Source: Glandiceps talaboti
Taxonomy: Eukaryota; Hemichordata; Enteropneusta; Spengelidae
Reading direction: 5' to 3'
Assembly: GCF_964340395.1 (NCBI RefSeq)
Contig: NC_135551.1
Coordinates: 16,293,003 to 16,357,002 of the forward strand
Length of the DNA stretch: 64,000 bases
Part shown: piece after piece, positions 1 through 11,295 of the stretch
Numbering within the stretch: position 1 is the stretch's first letter
How the letters are laid out: every line of letters starts with the position of its first letter
Notes under the pieces: generated by a model
The model's input: only the letters and a program-made list of their open reading frames with translations
What the model was told of the DNA's origin: nothing
The model's database searches: none
Position numbers and translations under genes: made by a program

Positions 1-1925
1 GTATGCTTTACTTTTTACATAGAATTTGCAGGCAACATATGGGTTTGTTATTCTGTCTACACCAAATATAGTACTACTGTCAATATTGTACATGCATTCG
101 TATAGGGACGTGTGTTTAGATTAGAATAGGACATCCGTCGGTAGAAAAAGTTTTTCGCTAACTCCTCCCACAAACGGTGGAATCGATCAATGAAATTTTC
201 CCTGTTGTTCCTCCAACCAATTCTTCCCAGAACGCACGCTATAGGAATACGTATTTTCGATTTTTAGTAGTAGAAATCGACTGATTCTTACCATCAGGAT
301 TGTCGATGTTACTTGCCGCCATGTTGAATACGCAATGGACGGTGGGAAAATCAGGACTTTGTGCTCGTCGCAATATAGACTTTACTTGTAACTAAACGAC
401 TTGTACCAGGTACTATGTAGAATTTCCCCGCAACTTTTATATTTGTACTTGTCACTATATCGATCGTGCTCTAGACTAATATTTGTTACCTACCCCTGAA
501 TATGCAGCCAGATCGGAGCTCCGACATGCGCAGCATCTCTTTCGATCGACTGAAAACTTGCACCCATGTGTCAAATCTATGGCACAGAATTATACAACCA
601 CACATCCAGTTTCCTACAACATGTAGAACAACTTAACACCGAGGTACCATTCACTTTCAAGTATATATTACTATTAGCTCTCGGTCTGTACAAAACGCAG
701 GTACAGGCTAGGTGCAAGCCAGCCCAGGTCAGGTCAGGTGTCGAATGAATTTGTGTTAGGTTCACATTCAGATTAATACAATTTCTCAGCAATGCTCAAT
801 TTTTTGTTCAAATTTGACACACAATCAATGTCTTCTGTACAAGGAATTACATTTTTCACGCCGATTTCATATTCAGCCTTGTATATACTGGGTGCATTGA
901 AAAGAAAAGAAAATTTGCCAATGCATTGTACATAACAATTAGACACACTTTTAAATGTTGCATGTGAAAAAATGAAACAAAGATTGCAGACTCTCATATG
1001 GGAAAATAGTCATATTTCGTATGTAGATAGGGTTAGGATAGGGTTCTGCTAACATTGTTTGCTTATTCAATATCCACACATAGGTAGTATATCAATGTGC
1101 CTAATAAAAGGTGTGCAATATAAGCAGATAGTGTTCTAAAGTTATCATGATGAAAGCTGTTATGATACAGCTTTGAATTTCTGTCATTCATCAAATAAAG
1201 TGATTGGGGCTGTTTCAAATCTCCACTTTAGTGTTTCTCAACAGTTGTAAGGATGTCTCCAAATTATGTGCTTTTGTCGGGTTAGAGGCATCATAGAGTG
1301 ATGCTAAAATATTGATCAAATGTAGGTATGTTGTCGTTTTTCTCCTGTGACAATGGTGGTAAGTTGACATTTATACCATATATAGCATAACGTATCACCA
1401 CTAAATGGTATGGTTGGTTTCAGTCAGTTTTTACCAGAGTGTCGCTGTATGAATAACTGTTCTGTTTTAGAGGTGTATATAATGTTTGATGGCAAACATC
1501 AGAGAAAACATCAAAGACAAATGGTCGTAAAATCCCTTCTTCAGCTCACACTTTAGATGGGAAATTCACACTAATTCTGATTGGGTTCAACCCCAAAGTA
1601 TAAGTACTGTTTGGATTCTATTTTAATAGTTAAAGCTCTGAACACATAACTAGAACAATGTCTGGGGTCAAAGTTTGAACATTGTTGTAACCAGATGTAC
1701 AATACAGTAGTGTGAATGCGTTGAAAGTTTTGACTAAATTTTAACTAGTGAATTCTAGTGGTAGATCTTTAGATCCGAATGTGAATAAAAAAATACAACT
1801 TACTCAATACCTGACCTGACCTGGACCTGGCCGGTACTAACGTTTTGTACCAACCGATTAACTCCGGATGTAGTGTCACTGTACACTAATATCGACATAT
1901 ATTAGGTGACAAAAAACGACATTCA
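1..1925. other. No gene recognised; unique-looking AT-rich DNA
   Basis: I see no exon with splice signals and no recognisable element here. The short open frames near 570-1000 overlap on both strands, lack domain character and lack splice context, so I treat them as chance. The stretch could be intronic or intergenic. Confidence 0.5.
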
Positions 1926-1929
1926 GCGG

Positions 1930-2266
1930 CTAACTTAGAAAGTGTGGTTATTCACAGAAATGTATTAATTCACAGATTGCTCACACCTTTATCCTATCCC
2001 GTTCGGATTTACTGCATTATAAACATAAAACACCAACAAACAGTGTCATGGGTGACAACATATGATCCCAGGCAGCTACATCTCCAGAAAGTGAGCGCTG
2101 ATAAAAATCAAATAATCTTGCAATCATCAACTAGGATAAGTCAGGTTATACCTAACCCACCAATCTTTTCATATCGGAAACCAGCCACACTTGGTAACAT
2201 TCTCCATCAAAACAAACGTAACCAGAATTACACTGAATGCCTCCCGAGGTACAAAACCCTATAGTT
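1930..2266 (+). pseudogene. Penelope-like element linker relic (between RT and endonuclease)
   Basis: An open frame of about 106 codons carries, in order, a VTTYDPR motif, an ILQSS segment and the block PNPPIFSYRKPATLGNIL. In Penelope-like retroelements the segment between the reverse transcriptase and the GIY-YIG endonuclease has the same order: TY(N/D)P, then ILQ, then P-P-x-x-x-Y-R/K-x-P-x-N-L-x-(D/N)-x-L. The frame ends just after a CLPRYKTL stretch, where the family usually has a Cys-rich CxxxCKTC motif, so the relic breaks before the endonuclease. No RT palm motifs are visible upstream. Family assignment rests on motif order recalled from known elements, not on a search. Confidence 0.55.
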
Positions 2267-2275
2267 GTGGTCCTA

Positions 2276-2960
2276 AGCTATGCACATTATTGCAAAATTC
2301 TGGGCCATAGCTATCATACATGAAGTACCCCTTAATTGGAAAATTAATTATATGAAACTATATGAAATTTGATGCTTGCATACTGAACGAATTATATTGC
2401 CTTATTAACTAAAAATCGTTACTTATGCAAAGTAAACATTACGATTATGAGTACACCAAAAAACTTTAAAGGATGTGTGAACTTCTTTATCATTAATTCA
2501 TGTAGTAAATTATTAAAGTGCGCACTCTAAAGATTTTGCTTAATTATCAAAACATGATTAGTTATGCAAATTACACATCATAACTAAAGCCATATAAAAA
2601 ACTACATCAAACACGTGTCATTTGTTATGGTTGATGTGTGTACCAAGGTGTATGATTTGAAGCTTGCATTTTTAAGATATAGCTTACTTACTGAAAATCT
2701 TTAATTATGCAAAATTAAAAATTAAAAAAATATACAAACAGGGTTTATAGGATATATGTGTTTGGTTATGGTTGATATATGAGCTACATTGTATTGAATT
2801 TGAGGCATGTTGTAACTTGTAGGTGGTACCCATATCATGACATGGGAAACGTGTTGCTGGAACATAGTATATGACAACAGGCAAAATCACTCCTTTTGGT
2901 TGAAAACATATTATTATACGCAGATTCCTTTGGTGGCCACTATACTTTCTTTGCACTGTT
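2276..2960 (+). mobile_element. Pearl/Helentron-like repeat, family 1, degenerate copy H
   Basis: Diverged monomers with the signature TTAATTATGCAAATTA and the phrase AAGATATAGCxTA(A/G)TTAC recur here, as they do in the much clearer array at 22.8-23.9 kb. The copy lacks the CAGA microsatellite and terminal hairpin, so it is a partial or old copy. It sits immediately downstream, on the minus strand, of the exon at 3075-3473. Confidence 0.5.
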
Positions 2961-3074
2961 TAAATTCAATGTGTTTGGTTTAAACATATTTGTTTATTCA
3001 AAAAATGGCAAAGTCTTAACCATTGAGGGCATGTAAATCTGTACACGTAATTTAATCGGAAATCTATCTCTTAC

Positions 3075-3473
3075 CTTGGGTTTGTTCCGTCATCTCATAT
3101 TTACACACTCTATATTCCCATGCATGAAGCTTGCACTTTAATTGTACACTTTCAGCATTAATGTTATGAAGTACAGTCGGTGTCAAGATATCACTTTTGA
3201 GCCATTTGTTGTAATTACCGTCGGTTACATCCTGGTGTAGAGTATGGAGACTCTCAAGGCTCCTTATTCGGATACACAGTTCGAAACTATTAGATGTGAT
3301 GTGTGACCACACCAATTCGCCACATCTACGTAGGTTTAATTTCGTTTCTTCCAAACTCACTGCAAAAGACTTCCTCTTACTTTGTTTTTTATAGTATTCG
3401 AATATGTTTTCCCGCTCAACATCATCGGACAAATAGGAAATTGTGTCTACAGAGACGGTAATGAGAACTTCAC
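3075..3473 (-). CDS. Internal exon, TRADD-N-like domain (innate-immune type), phase 1-1
   Basis: The frame is open for 133 codons. It is bounded upstream by a pyrimidine-rich acceptor (TCTCTTATCATCAATAG, AG at 3475-3474) and downstream by a near-consensus donor (AAG then GTAAGAG, GT at 3074-3073). The exon is 399 bp, starts and ends in phase 1, and so can be skipped or shuffled without a frameshift, as is typical of domain exons. The protein has a basic YYKKQSKRK stretch, an [11 protein letters not shown] segment, [20 protein letters not shown] and a final EYRVCKYEM. That pattern resembles the TRADD-N-like domain seen, from memory, in NACHT/TPR and related multidomain proteins of marine invertebrates, where it would act as a cytosolic protein-interaction module. 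There is no ATG in the exon that must be used, and partner exons were not found. The exon call is fairly firm; the domain name is inference. Confidence 0.55.
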
Positions 3474-3510
3474 CTATTGATGATAAGAGAAATCATTCAA
3501 TACTTACATG

Positions 3511-3614
<104 letters not shown>

Positions 3615-3929
3615 GTCTGTCTGTAACAAGAAATCTCAATAACTAATCAGTCTCAGGTAATCGCGATGGAACTTTGAACACTTATTTGTTACATTTATGG
3701 CGAGAACTGATTAGGTTTTGGAGAAAACCCATGTGCTGGTTAGCGAGATTTATTTTCACCAGACACAAAGGGAAAATGATACACAACTGACATTAAAAGA
3801 AAGAAAATTTGCTTCAGGTGATTGTCGTATGCTGATTCATGATGAGTCAGCATTTTCACACTCAGAACCAGGCTATTGATTGTCCTTTGTTGAATCTTAC
3901 CTTACGTAACCATACGTCTTTTTTCTGAC

Positions 3930-4640
3930 CACATGCTATATAGCCTCTGTGGTCAGCTCATTACTGTGACTATTTTCTGTAATTCTGTTCTCTGTAATCC
4001 AGTTGAAATTGTTGCTTTGGCACTTTACACTAGTTTTTGAATGTGTTTTCCAATGTTTACCAAGGCCGTTTTTGAAGGAGTTAACTGTTGGTGCATTGAT
4101 GACTATTTCTGGCGGGTTATTCCAGGTGTTGATGACACGTAGCGCAAAAGAGTGCTTCTTCAGATTAAGTCTTGCATGTTGTTGACACAGCTGTTTGCAA
4201 TGTCCTCTTAGCCCAGTTCTTAACATAATCTGACTTCAATTTCAGAAATGATAAGCTTTCTGGATTATACATCCCATTAAGAATTTTGTATCCACCCACA
4301 GTCCCTTTATCATAGAGGGACTGTGTTCTACCATATCTCCTCGTATTCTTCTAAATGCAAGCGTTAGTAATTTAAGTTGCTTCAATCTCTCTGGATAAGA
4401 CAAATCTTTAAATCTGGTAATTTCTTTGTTGCCCCGCACTGCACATTCTCTATACTTTCGATATGTTTCTGTTTATAAGGACTCTAATCACGACAAGCAT
4501 AGTCTAAATGACCTCTGACTAATAACTTGAACAATGGCAATGTTCACCTTTTCATTGATATGCTTGTCCAATTCAAGTTGTGAGTCAATGGTTACCCCTA
4601 CGTCTTTTAACCTCATCAGTTTGGGAGATTTCTCTTATTC
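3930..4640 (-). pseudogene. CR1-clade LINE relic, C-terminal end of the RT ORF
   Basis: Several frames on the minus strand join in order into the C-terminal part of a CR1 reverse-transcriptase ORF. The order is LKDVGVTIDSQLELDKHI, then HLDYAC...SPYKQKHIESIENVQ, then YPERLKQLKLLTLAFRRIRGDM, then QQHARLNLKKHSFALRVINTWNNPP. The pieces lie in three frames with at least two frameshifts and internal stops, so this is a pseudogene. It is the same clade as the copies at 46.8-48.4 kb and 55.1-56.3 kb. The palm domain is absent, consistent with 5' truncation. Confidence 0.8.
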
Positions 4641-4782
4641 AATCGTGCACTTCTATGGTATATGCAAAGGTATCTTTCTTATCATATCATAATAACAGCT
4701 GGGTAAGGCTAAGAGCATATTAGCTCGTCCGCAAAACTAATTAAATTAGTGCAAATCAATGTCCTATCATATGTATCGTATG

Positions 4783-4783
4783 C

Positions 4784-4814
<31 letters not shown>

Positions 4815-4941
4815 ATGTATGTATGTATGTATGTATGTATTGTATTGTATTGTATTGTATTGTATTGTATTGTATGCTGTGTATGTATGTATGTATGTAT
4901 GTATGTATGTATGTATGTATGTATGTGTGTATGTATGTATG
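4783..4941. repeat. Compound microsatellite (TG)n-(GTAT)n-(TATTG)n-(GTAT)n
   Basis: A TATTG pentamer block at about 4838-4873 is flanked on both sides by GTAT tetramers. The repeats create open frames in all six frames; none of these is a gene. Confidence 0.95.
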
Positions 4942-5640
4942 CAAGTAATACATGCCGTCCGGGTAAATACACGCCGACGTAGGATGTCTGTGTTTTGATT
5001 TCCGATAAGAAGACTGACGCCTAAAGCCAACACGCCGGTGTAAACATTCAATGCCACACTCGTATATCATAATCAAGCAAACATTACAGGGAATACACGC
5101 AGGCTAATTTATTTACTCGTTTGCTTTGTTGTTATATCGCAACACAATGTTGTCTGAAATCCTTGCAATCAGAAAGTTCCGCCTGTCTCTAATTTTGACA
5201 AAGAAGTGAAGTACAGGTTGACCAGGTAATGTACGTCAGAACAATTGTTCCTTTGCTTTCATCTTATGGAATATGGCATGGTGTAATTGCAGGAACAGCG
5301 ATTTGATCGGAAATTTTACTGCAGGTACAATGACAATGATTACAGACAGATTCACATAGTTCGAATTTTGTAGCACTCAAAAATCATCATCGACAGCAAC
5401 GAAATTCACAAATTGCAACCAATGAATATGGTTCTGTTATGTTTTCAGTACTGTTCCAGTGCTGAGAGAGGACGTTACACCATGTAAACAGTCTTTTTGG
5501 AAACAGTGCCACTCGTCTGAGGTGGCGCACATCATACATGCAATCAACTGAGGATGTGACAGCTAGTGATTTGATATTGACACCAATTTGATAGGTTGCC
5601 ATAGTTTTGAAAGTTTATTATTTCACAAATAGATTGATGT
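4942..5640. other. No gene recognised
   Basis: Mixed-composition sequence without an exon, splice-bounded frame or recognisable repeat. Confidence 0.4.
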
Positions 5641-6060
5641 TTTCGGGAATCACAAAAAAATCTCTAAGGCTGAATTGACGTTTCATCATTTGTCTATGAA
5701 TCCCTGATGTTATCTGTGCAATATTCTTGATCATTTGGCTGTTGCTGTGGGCATGATCTAGTTGCTAGGTATATTTGCATATACCTTTTCAATGTTTATT
5801 CATTTGTCTAATTATCCCTGTTGTTATCTTTGCAATATATGTGATCATTTGGCTGTTGCTATTGGCGTGGTTTTGTTGCTAGGCCCATTTGCATACATTT
5901 TTTGAATGTTTATTCACTTGTACTTGTCTATTAATTCATATTATTATCTTTGCAATATATGTGACCATTTGGCTGTTGCCATGGGCGTGGTCTTGTTAGT
6001 ATGCATACTTGCACAAACTGTTTAGCTCCGCTGTCAGCGAAAGCTGAAAGCGTAGCTTTA
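5640..6060 (+). repeat. Pearl-like repeat, family 2: tandem monomers of about 115-120 bp
   Basis: The phrase TTTGGCTGTTGC recurs at 5733, 5848 and 5968, giving monomers of 115 and 120 bp. Each also holds TTTGCAATATATGTGA and TTGCTAGG(C/T). Related copies lie at 8160-8960 (plus) and 13780-14110 (minus). Confidence 0.75.
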
Positions 6061-6109
6061 GGTATAGGTGTATATAGGTATAGAGTATAGGTGGAATCAT
6101 TGGTGTCCG

Positions 6110-6412
6110 TCAAATTTTTATATTTTCATCATCTTCTCCGAAAATGACAGCCATAATTCTTCGATATTTGGCGTGCATGTTCCCTGGGAGGAGGCTATTC
6201 AGATTTGTTCATGCAAAGTTGATCTGTGCCATTTTCAATTTTTTATAAATTTTTTTTTTCCAAAAATGACATTTTCATCATCTCCTCAAATACAACTTGT
6301 CAGATTGCTTTGATATCTGGTGTGTTGATGCACAGGGGGTAGCTTACTCAGATTTGTTAATTTCAAGTCAGCACATCTTCATTTTTATTTTTTATGATTT
6401 TTTTCTTGTAAT
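6110..6412 (+). repeat. Two-copy tandem repeat of about 150 bp
   Basis: Two diverged copies share CATCATCT(T/C)CTC, a GATAT(T/C)TGG(C/T)GTG phrase, TCAGATTTGTT and a T-rich end. The first runs about 6112-6250 and the second about 6256-6410. It abuts the family 2 array and may be its 3' part. Confidence 0.6.
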
Positions 6413-6479
6413 TTAACAAAAAAATAATATGTTAATGAGCATTGTGACCGACGCCATATTGGAAATCAGTCGACGAGAC

Positions 6480-7920
6480 TTTATGTAAACTGCCACTTTT
6501 CAAAAGACACTATTGACGTCAAACAAGCAATGTAATATGTGCTATACTTATAATTCTACGCATTGGGCACCCAAATGACAAGTGTTTGTTCGAAACAGGG
6601 TTGCAAACTTCAAATCCAAATTCGGCACCCCTTCTACATAATCAGCCAGTCCGCAACATCCTCATTTGCATAATCTATCCTGTGACTGTTACTCTTTGAA
6701 TGGCTGCTCACAGGCCTTATTTTTCGGTATTTTCAACTCGCCGTAACTTTCACTAGTGTCTCCCATTTTAAATACTGAAAACGCCTTAACCTCAACTGAC
6801 ATCTCTTCGTTCGTGCCAGCAAAATAAACTTTGGCATTACATTTAGGAATACTGATTTTCCGACGAATTCGGGACGCATACTTGAGGCCTTGAAATTTCT
6901 ACCCGGTTTTCGCTCGAGTCATAGTTTCCTCAATACGGACCGGAAAGTTTACAAATTTCACAAAAAGGTGGATTTTTATGTGTTTTAAATAACCATGGCA
7001 AGTAAATTTAGTAGGATCGTTGTGTAACGGTACGGACCGTTCAAGAATTTTCGGTAGAAAACGATTGATTTGACCCGGAATTAAGTTGAAGCTGGCTTCG
7101 TCTGACCAGGCGATTTTCCACAACCAGCAGCAAGCAATGTGGGAGTTCTTGGTACACACTAAAATCACACTTCAGACCCACTATAAAAGTTTGATGTTTT
7201 CAGATAACATGTAACTTGTGATTAATTCTATACTGTCATGTAATTTGGAGTGACAGTCTCGAATGAAGACAACTTGCGTAAGCAAAGCATGCCTAGGCCA
7301 TAAGGCATGTGCAGTACATACAGTGAATCAACCAAACTTTGTTTATTGGCCAACAGTTTACATATAAAAACAGTTAACTAGTGTTAGTTATCTGTGATGT
7401 AAATGACATGAACATGTCTTGCCAATTCCAAAATGCAAATATTTGGCAAGTAAAATAATTAAAATAATGACAACTTTAATTTGGCTTCAAATTTTGCATT
7501 ATGTTTTGCGTATCTTTCCCCGTTTTACGTGTAAATCCGAAAAGGTTCTCTCTAGTCATGTCAGTGACCATACCGGGGCTGCTTTGAGAACGAGCGAGGT
7601 GAAACATGTTGATGTATTTTGTTGAGAATTATAAATATTGCGAAATGTCAAGTACAAGGTTTAATACTATGGAATGATGAAAAAAATTGGCCGAGTCTGT
7701 TGACAGGCGCAGGTCACAAGACACTCCGTAAATTTAAATATTATACGATGTTATGTCTACTACAAGTTGAATGTTGTTGACAAATAAGCTTATGGACAGT
7801 GTTTTTGGTAAATTTGCCCCAAAATTGTTTTAGATCCCTGGCTTATTTCATTCATTATTAAAATTTTCCAGGGTTAAAGCTGTAAGGCACTGGAATTATT
7901 TATAGCCAACCTCAAAAATC
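6480..7920. other. No gene recognised
   Basis: A minus-strand frame at 6899-7168 contains WSDEASF, loosely like a DDE transposase strand, but nothing around it supports that. The rest is featureless apart from a (GT)n run starting at 7924. Confidence 0.4.
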
Positions 7921-7923
7921 CTC

Positions 7924-7950
7924 TGTGTGTGTGTGTGTGTGTGTGTGTGC
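7924..7950. repeat. (GT)n microsatellite
   Basis: About 13 GT dinucleotides follow a CCTCAAAAATCC phrase similar to sequence before microsatellites in the family 2 repeats. Confidence 0.9.
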
Positions 7951-8159
7951 ACATTTCCCAGTCGTTATTTTTTTGAGATTTTTGTAATTTTCATAATATT
8001 ATTTTTTTATATAAAATGGTGACTATGTTATAAAAGTACAATATTTTACCAACTTTCTGTGTAAAATGTGTTTTATAGTGAGACATCATATGAATCCACT
8101 AACCACTTTATTACATCGCTACCAAAATAAAAACTAAAAAGAACAGCGGAGCTATTCTG

Positions 8160-8892
8160 ACCGATAGGTCGCTTTGTTGAATGTTCATTTGTCTAAGAAT
8201 CCCTGTTAGCTTTGTGAAATACACCACCATTTGGCTGTTGCTATGGGCGTATTCATGGTTGCTAAGGTAATTGCATACATTTTGTGAATGTTTACTCACT
8301 TGCCTACCAGAAGATGTTGTTGAACCAAAATATAAGTGTGTGGTTATGGTTGCTAGGGCCAATTGTGCCAAAATGTTTTGAAGAAAGTCTACCGAATAAA
8401 ACTTATAGAAACAGCTCACCAAGTTTCAGTCTCATACATGTAGACCAAGTGCTTTTTGAGCTATACGTTTTTGACCCAAATTCACGTTTACAACTTATTT
8501 ACAAATCACTGATGAAATCATTATATACTTAATCTATACACCCCAGATGCACCCCCATTTAATTTCAGCCCAATGTGTTATGTTGTTTTAGAATTGAAGA
8601 TCTTTACCAAAAAGGGCACTTTTTTGCCCTAATTTGAATATCCCTATTGGGATCATCATGTTGTGAATAATTCTTAATCTAAACACCCATATGAATGTTC
8701 CCAAATTTCAGACCGATCTGCCTAGTAGTGTTTGAGTTCAAATTTTTGTTTACCAATATAACATTTTTTGATCCAAATCACATACCGGCAGTAAGATTAT
8801 TTTCATTTGAATAATTTCATAACTAGACACCCAAGGTAATACACTCACCAAACATCATGACAATCAGTCCAGCGGGTTTTAACTTTGAGTTG

Positions 8893-8945
<53 letters not shown>

Positions 8946-8960
8946 TGCCACGCCTATAGC
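8160..8960 (+). mobile_element. Pearl-like repeat, family 2, with (CA)n near its 3' end
   Basis: It starts with diverged copies of the family 2 monomer (ATTTGGCTGTTGCTATGGGCG, then GTTGCTAGGGCC). It continues through several AATTTCAG(C/A)CC phrases and reaches a (CA)n run at 8896-8942. Core monomers followed by a microsatellite close to the right end are the layout of pearl/HINE-type nonautonomous Helentron relatives. No terminal hairpin was identified here. Confidence 0.5.
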
Positions 8961-8969
8961 ACTACTAAA

Positions 8970-10090
8970 CCTTTTCCGTTCAGTTGTGCTAAAAACTACT
9001 GACAGATTGGTTTGAAATTTAGTGAGTACATTTGAGCCAAGTACAGCAGGTATTCTCTTCTTGTACTGCTGTACAGGTGGGATCATAAACAACCAAGAAA
9101 CCAAGATCTCTCAATTCTTCCCTGAGCACAGTTACTTTGAGCTTGATATAACCAACGTTGGGATCTGCTCCCCTCTGGATGCAGAAATATTGATAGAGAG
9201 TGTGACATCTATCAACTCAAGAAATCCTTGCCAGGGGCTTCTTAGTGAAGTGTTTGGTAATAGTGGAATCCAACTTCTGTCGAACCCATGGTCACAGGGA
9301 CTTCTGGACAATCTCCCACTTGTGTATAATTGAGCCTCCATTAAAGTGCTCGCCCACTACACGGTTCGTAGTAGTGGGTATATCTAGTTTAAACATCTAT
9401 TTGGTTTTGGGGTTGATGTTCCTTTGAAGACGTTGTTTTATTCGGAAAATCCTTGAAAACATGATTTGGTGATCTACACTATTGTTTGCCTTTTTAGGCC
9501 TTCCTGACTTGCCCTGTGCCTTTGACTGCATGACTGACAGAAGCGATTCAATCTTCTTTGTTGTGCAGTAATCTGCTAACCTTGCTTCTTAATAACGACA
9601 TGCGTGTCTTGTTCAGCTACTTGCTTGTCCTGCTGTCCCATCAACTTTATGAAAGGATCTCTCGCATCAAAGTAAGACAAATTAGGGTGTTCACTGTTCC
9701 TTTCCGCAAGTTGTTATCTCGGACAGCCTCGACCAGACAACTCTTCAGTTAGGTCTCTCTTCCTGACATGAAAGAGGGAATCAACTGAACAATGAGGTCA
9801 TACAAATTGACTAATTCTAGTCAGTAAGCCACAAATCTTCTTCCATCTGTTTGTGTGCAAATAAGCGTTGCTGGAGGCTATCGCCATCGCCAAATACACG
9901 TAGCAGTATGTTAAATATCTTCACAGGGTCTGTTTTAACATCGTTACCTCTGCCAACAATTTCACGCCATGCCTTTCCAGCAAGGTGTTCTATGATGAAA
10001 GTATCCTGTTCTCTGTTACTTACATAACAGCTGGCAATTGCTGCTTTGGTATTTTTGACGCATTCCCCCACAGGCAAATCTGCTGACACC
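8970..10090 (-). pseudogene. Gag-protease relic of an LTR-type retroelement
   Basis: On the minus strand an open gag-like segment (10089 to 9817) carries DLPVGECVKNTKAAI, REQDTFIIEHLAGKAWREI and VFGDGDSLQQ. This order is known to me from gag-like proteins related to Gypsy elements and PNMA-type genes. After stops and a frameshift it continues near 9740-9600 with EHPNLSYFDARD. It ends near 9130-9000 with DLGFLVVYDP and, in another frame, RIPAVLGSNVLTKFQ, like the last strands of a retropepsin domain. No reverse transcriptase was found next to it. The protease catalytic D(T/S)G is not visible, so this is a decayed copy. Confidence 0.55.
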
Positions 10091-10299
10091 TAGGCTATCC
10101 CTGAAAGCAATCGAGTTTCAAGGAACGAGACAGATAAACAGTAGATTCTGGTTATCCCTGTCCCTCTAGACGCCCTATCTCTCCAATGAAATTGTAGTGA
10201 ATTCGTCTCTTTCACTGCTTTCCAGTGGTTGATTTGCCCAAATGTATTTATTATGCCAAAGGATGATTTAATTTTGTTATGTTTCTTTGCTGACCACCG

Positions 10300-10340
10300 C
10301 ATCTTGGTTTTCAATGGAAAATGAAATGAAAACCAAGATG
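10300..10340. repeat. Perfect 14-bp inverted repeat (hairpin)
   Basis: CATCTTGGTTTTCA at 10300-10313 is matched exactly by its reverse complement at 10327-10340 across a 13-bp spacer. It lies at the 5' junction of the L2-like LINE fragment. Confidence 0.9.
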
Positions 10341-11154
10341 ACACAACGACAATCGGACTAATAAAGAACAATGATGAGTCCTTGTACAGGGCGGAAATTG
10401 AGAATTTAAGCAAATGGTGTGAAGTGAACAACCTCGAGCTCAATGTCAGTAAGACTAAGGAAGTAATCATTGATTTTAGATTATTGAGTGACCTTCATAG
10501 TCCAATTAATATCAATGGTGCAGATGTAGAAATTGTAAGCACTTTTAAGTCCTTAGGGATTCAGATATTCTATGTTTTGTCATGGCACGAAAATACAACG
10601 TCTCTTGTCAAAAAAGCACAGCAGCGTCTTTATTTTCTAAGATGCCTGAAAAAATTTGGCCTGTGTCAAGACATTTTAGTCAATTTCTATCGTTTGACCA
10701 TTGAAAGCATTTTAACGTATTTTATCATCGTCTGGTTTGGTAACATCACATCGAAGGAACTGTCGTCTTCACTCGAGAAAATTGTCCGCATGGCAGAGAG
10801 AATAATCGGTACTGATCTGCCAACACTTGACTCCATATACCACTCGAGGTCATTACGTAAGGCTACTTCCATTTTGAAGGATTCTAGCAATCCAGCAAAT
10901 AGTCTTTTTTAACATTTTACGCTCTGGTCGACGTTATCGCAGCATTAAGACATCGTCTGAACGTTTTAGGAAGAGTTTGTATCCCTCTGTTATCCCAATT
11001 TTAAACCAGTCATGATCATTCATTTGTTTATTTAGATAATGTTCAGTCACTTTTATTTCCATTTACACTTATAATATGGAGCGCTCGTGAAAAGTCATTT
11101 TCCCATGTTTTTTTTAAACACATGGCAATAAAGTATCTGTATCTGTATCTGTAT
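10335..11154 (+). pseudogene. L2/Rex1-like LINE, 3' end with TATCTG tail
   Basis: The frame opens at the RT catalytic strand relic (DDTTTIGLI) and runs through the thumb and C-terminal region: KTKEVIIDFR, LVKKAQQRLYFLR, FYRLTIESIL and RKATSILKDSSNP. It stops at 10912 at a T homopolymer. The expected end (LRSGRRYRS to LYPSVIPILNQS) follows in the next frame to about 11013, so there is one frameshift. The 3' UTR ends with CAATAAAG and about four TATCTG units at 11132-11154, a terminal microsatellite typical of this LINE group. The copy is 5'-truncated just before the palm DD motif. Confidence 0.85.
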
Positions 11155-11221
11155 GGCACCACGATTGACACACAGATTATGTAAATGAGGTATATCGTGA
11201 ATTCCCGCATCTAAATCTAGT

Positions 11222-11295
11222 TATACTCCTTTCTGACTCTTCCCCATTGTTTCAACTGTGCTCTTAATTTTCAAGTTAATGGGACACTACAAACA
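11222..11295 (-). pseudogene. Decayed partial copy of the 11819-12179 exon
   Basis: About 70 bp match the core of the neighbouring exon. The shared phrases, on the plus strand, are CCATTGTTTCAA(C/T)TGTGCTCT and AATTTT with a few indels, and they encode LRAQLKQW on the minus strand. Similarity stops abruptly on both sides and the reading frame is broken. Confidence 0.55.

Noticed and set aside
4709-5076. Overlapping open frames on both strands across the compound microsatellite
   Set aside because: They are repeat-generated low-complexity frames (Cys-Val-Tyr-Met or His-Thr-Ile repeats).
6899-7168. Minus-strand frame with WSDEASF, resembling a Tc1/mariner DDE strand
   Set aside because: No other transposase motif, no terminal repeats and no continuation in neighbouring frames; the match is too short.
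9022-9333. Plus-strand frame of 103 codons that looks like a globular protein
   Set aside because: It is antisense to the protease part of the gag-protease relic, whose motifs on the minus strand explain the sequence better.
10090-10470. Minus-strand frame of 126 codons upstream of the gag relic
   Set aside because: Its first part is antisense to the LINE RT fragment and it crosses the 10300-10340 hairpin; it has no gag-like motif of its own.
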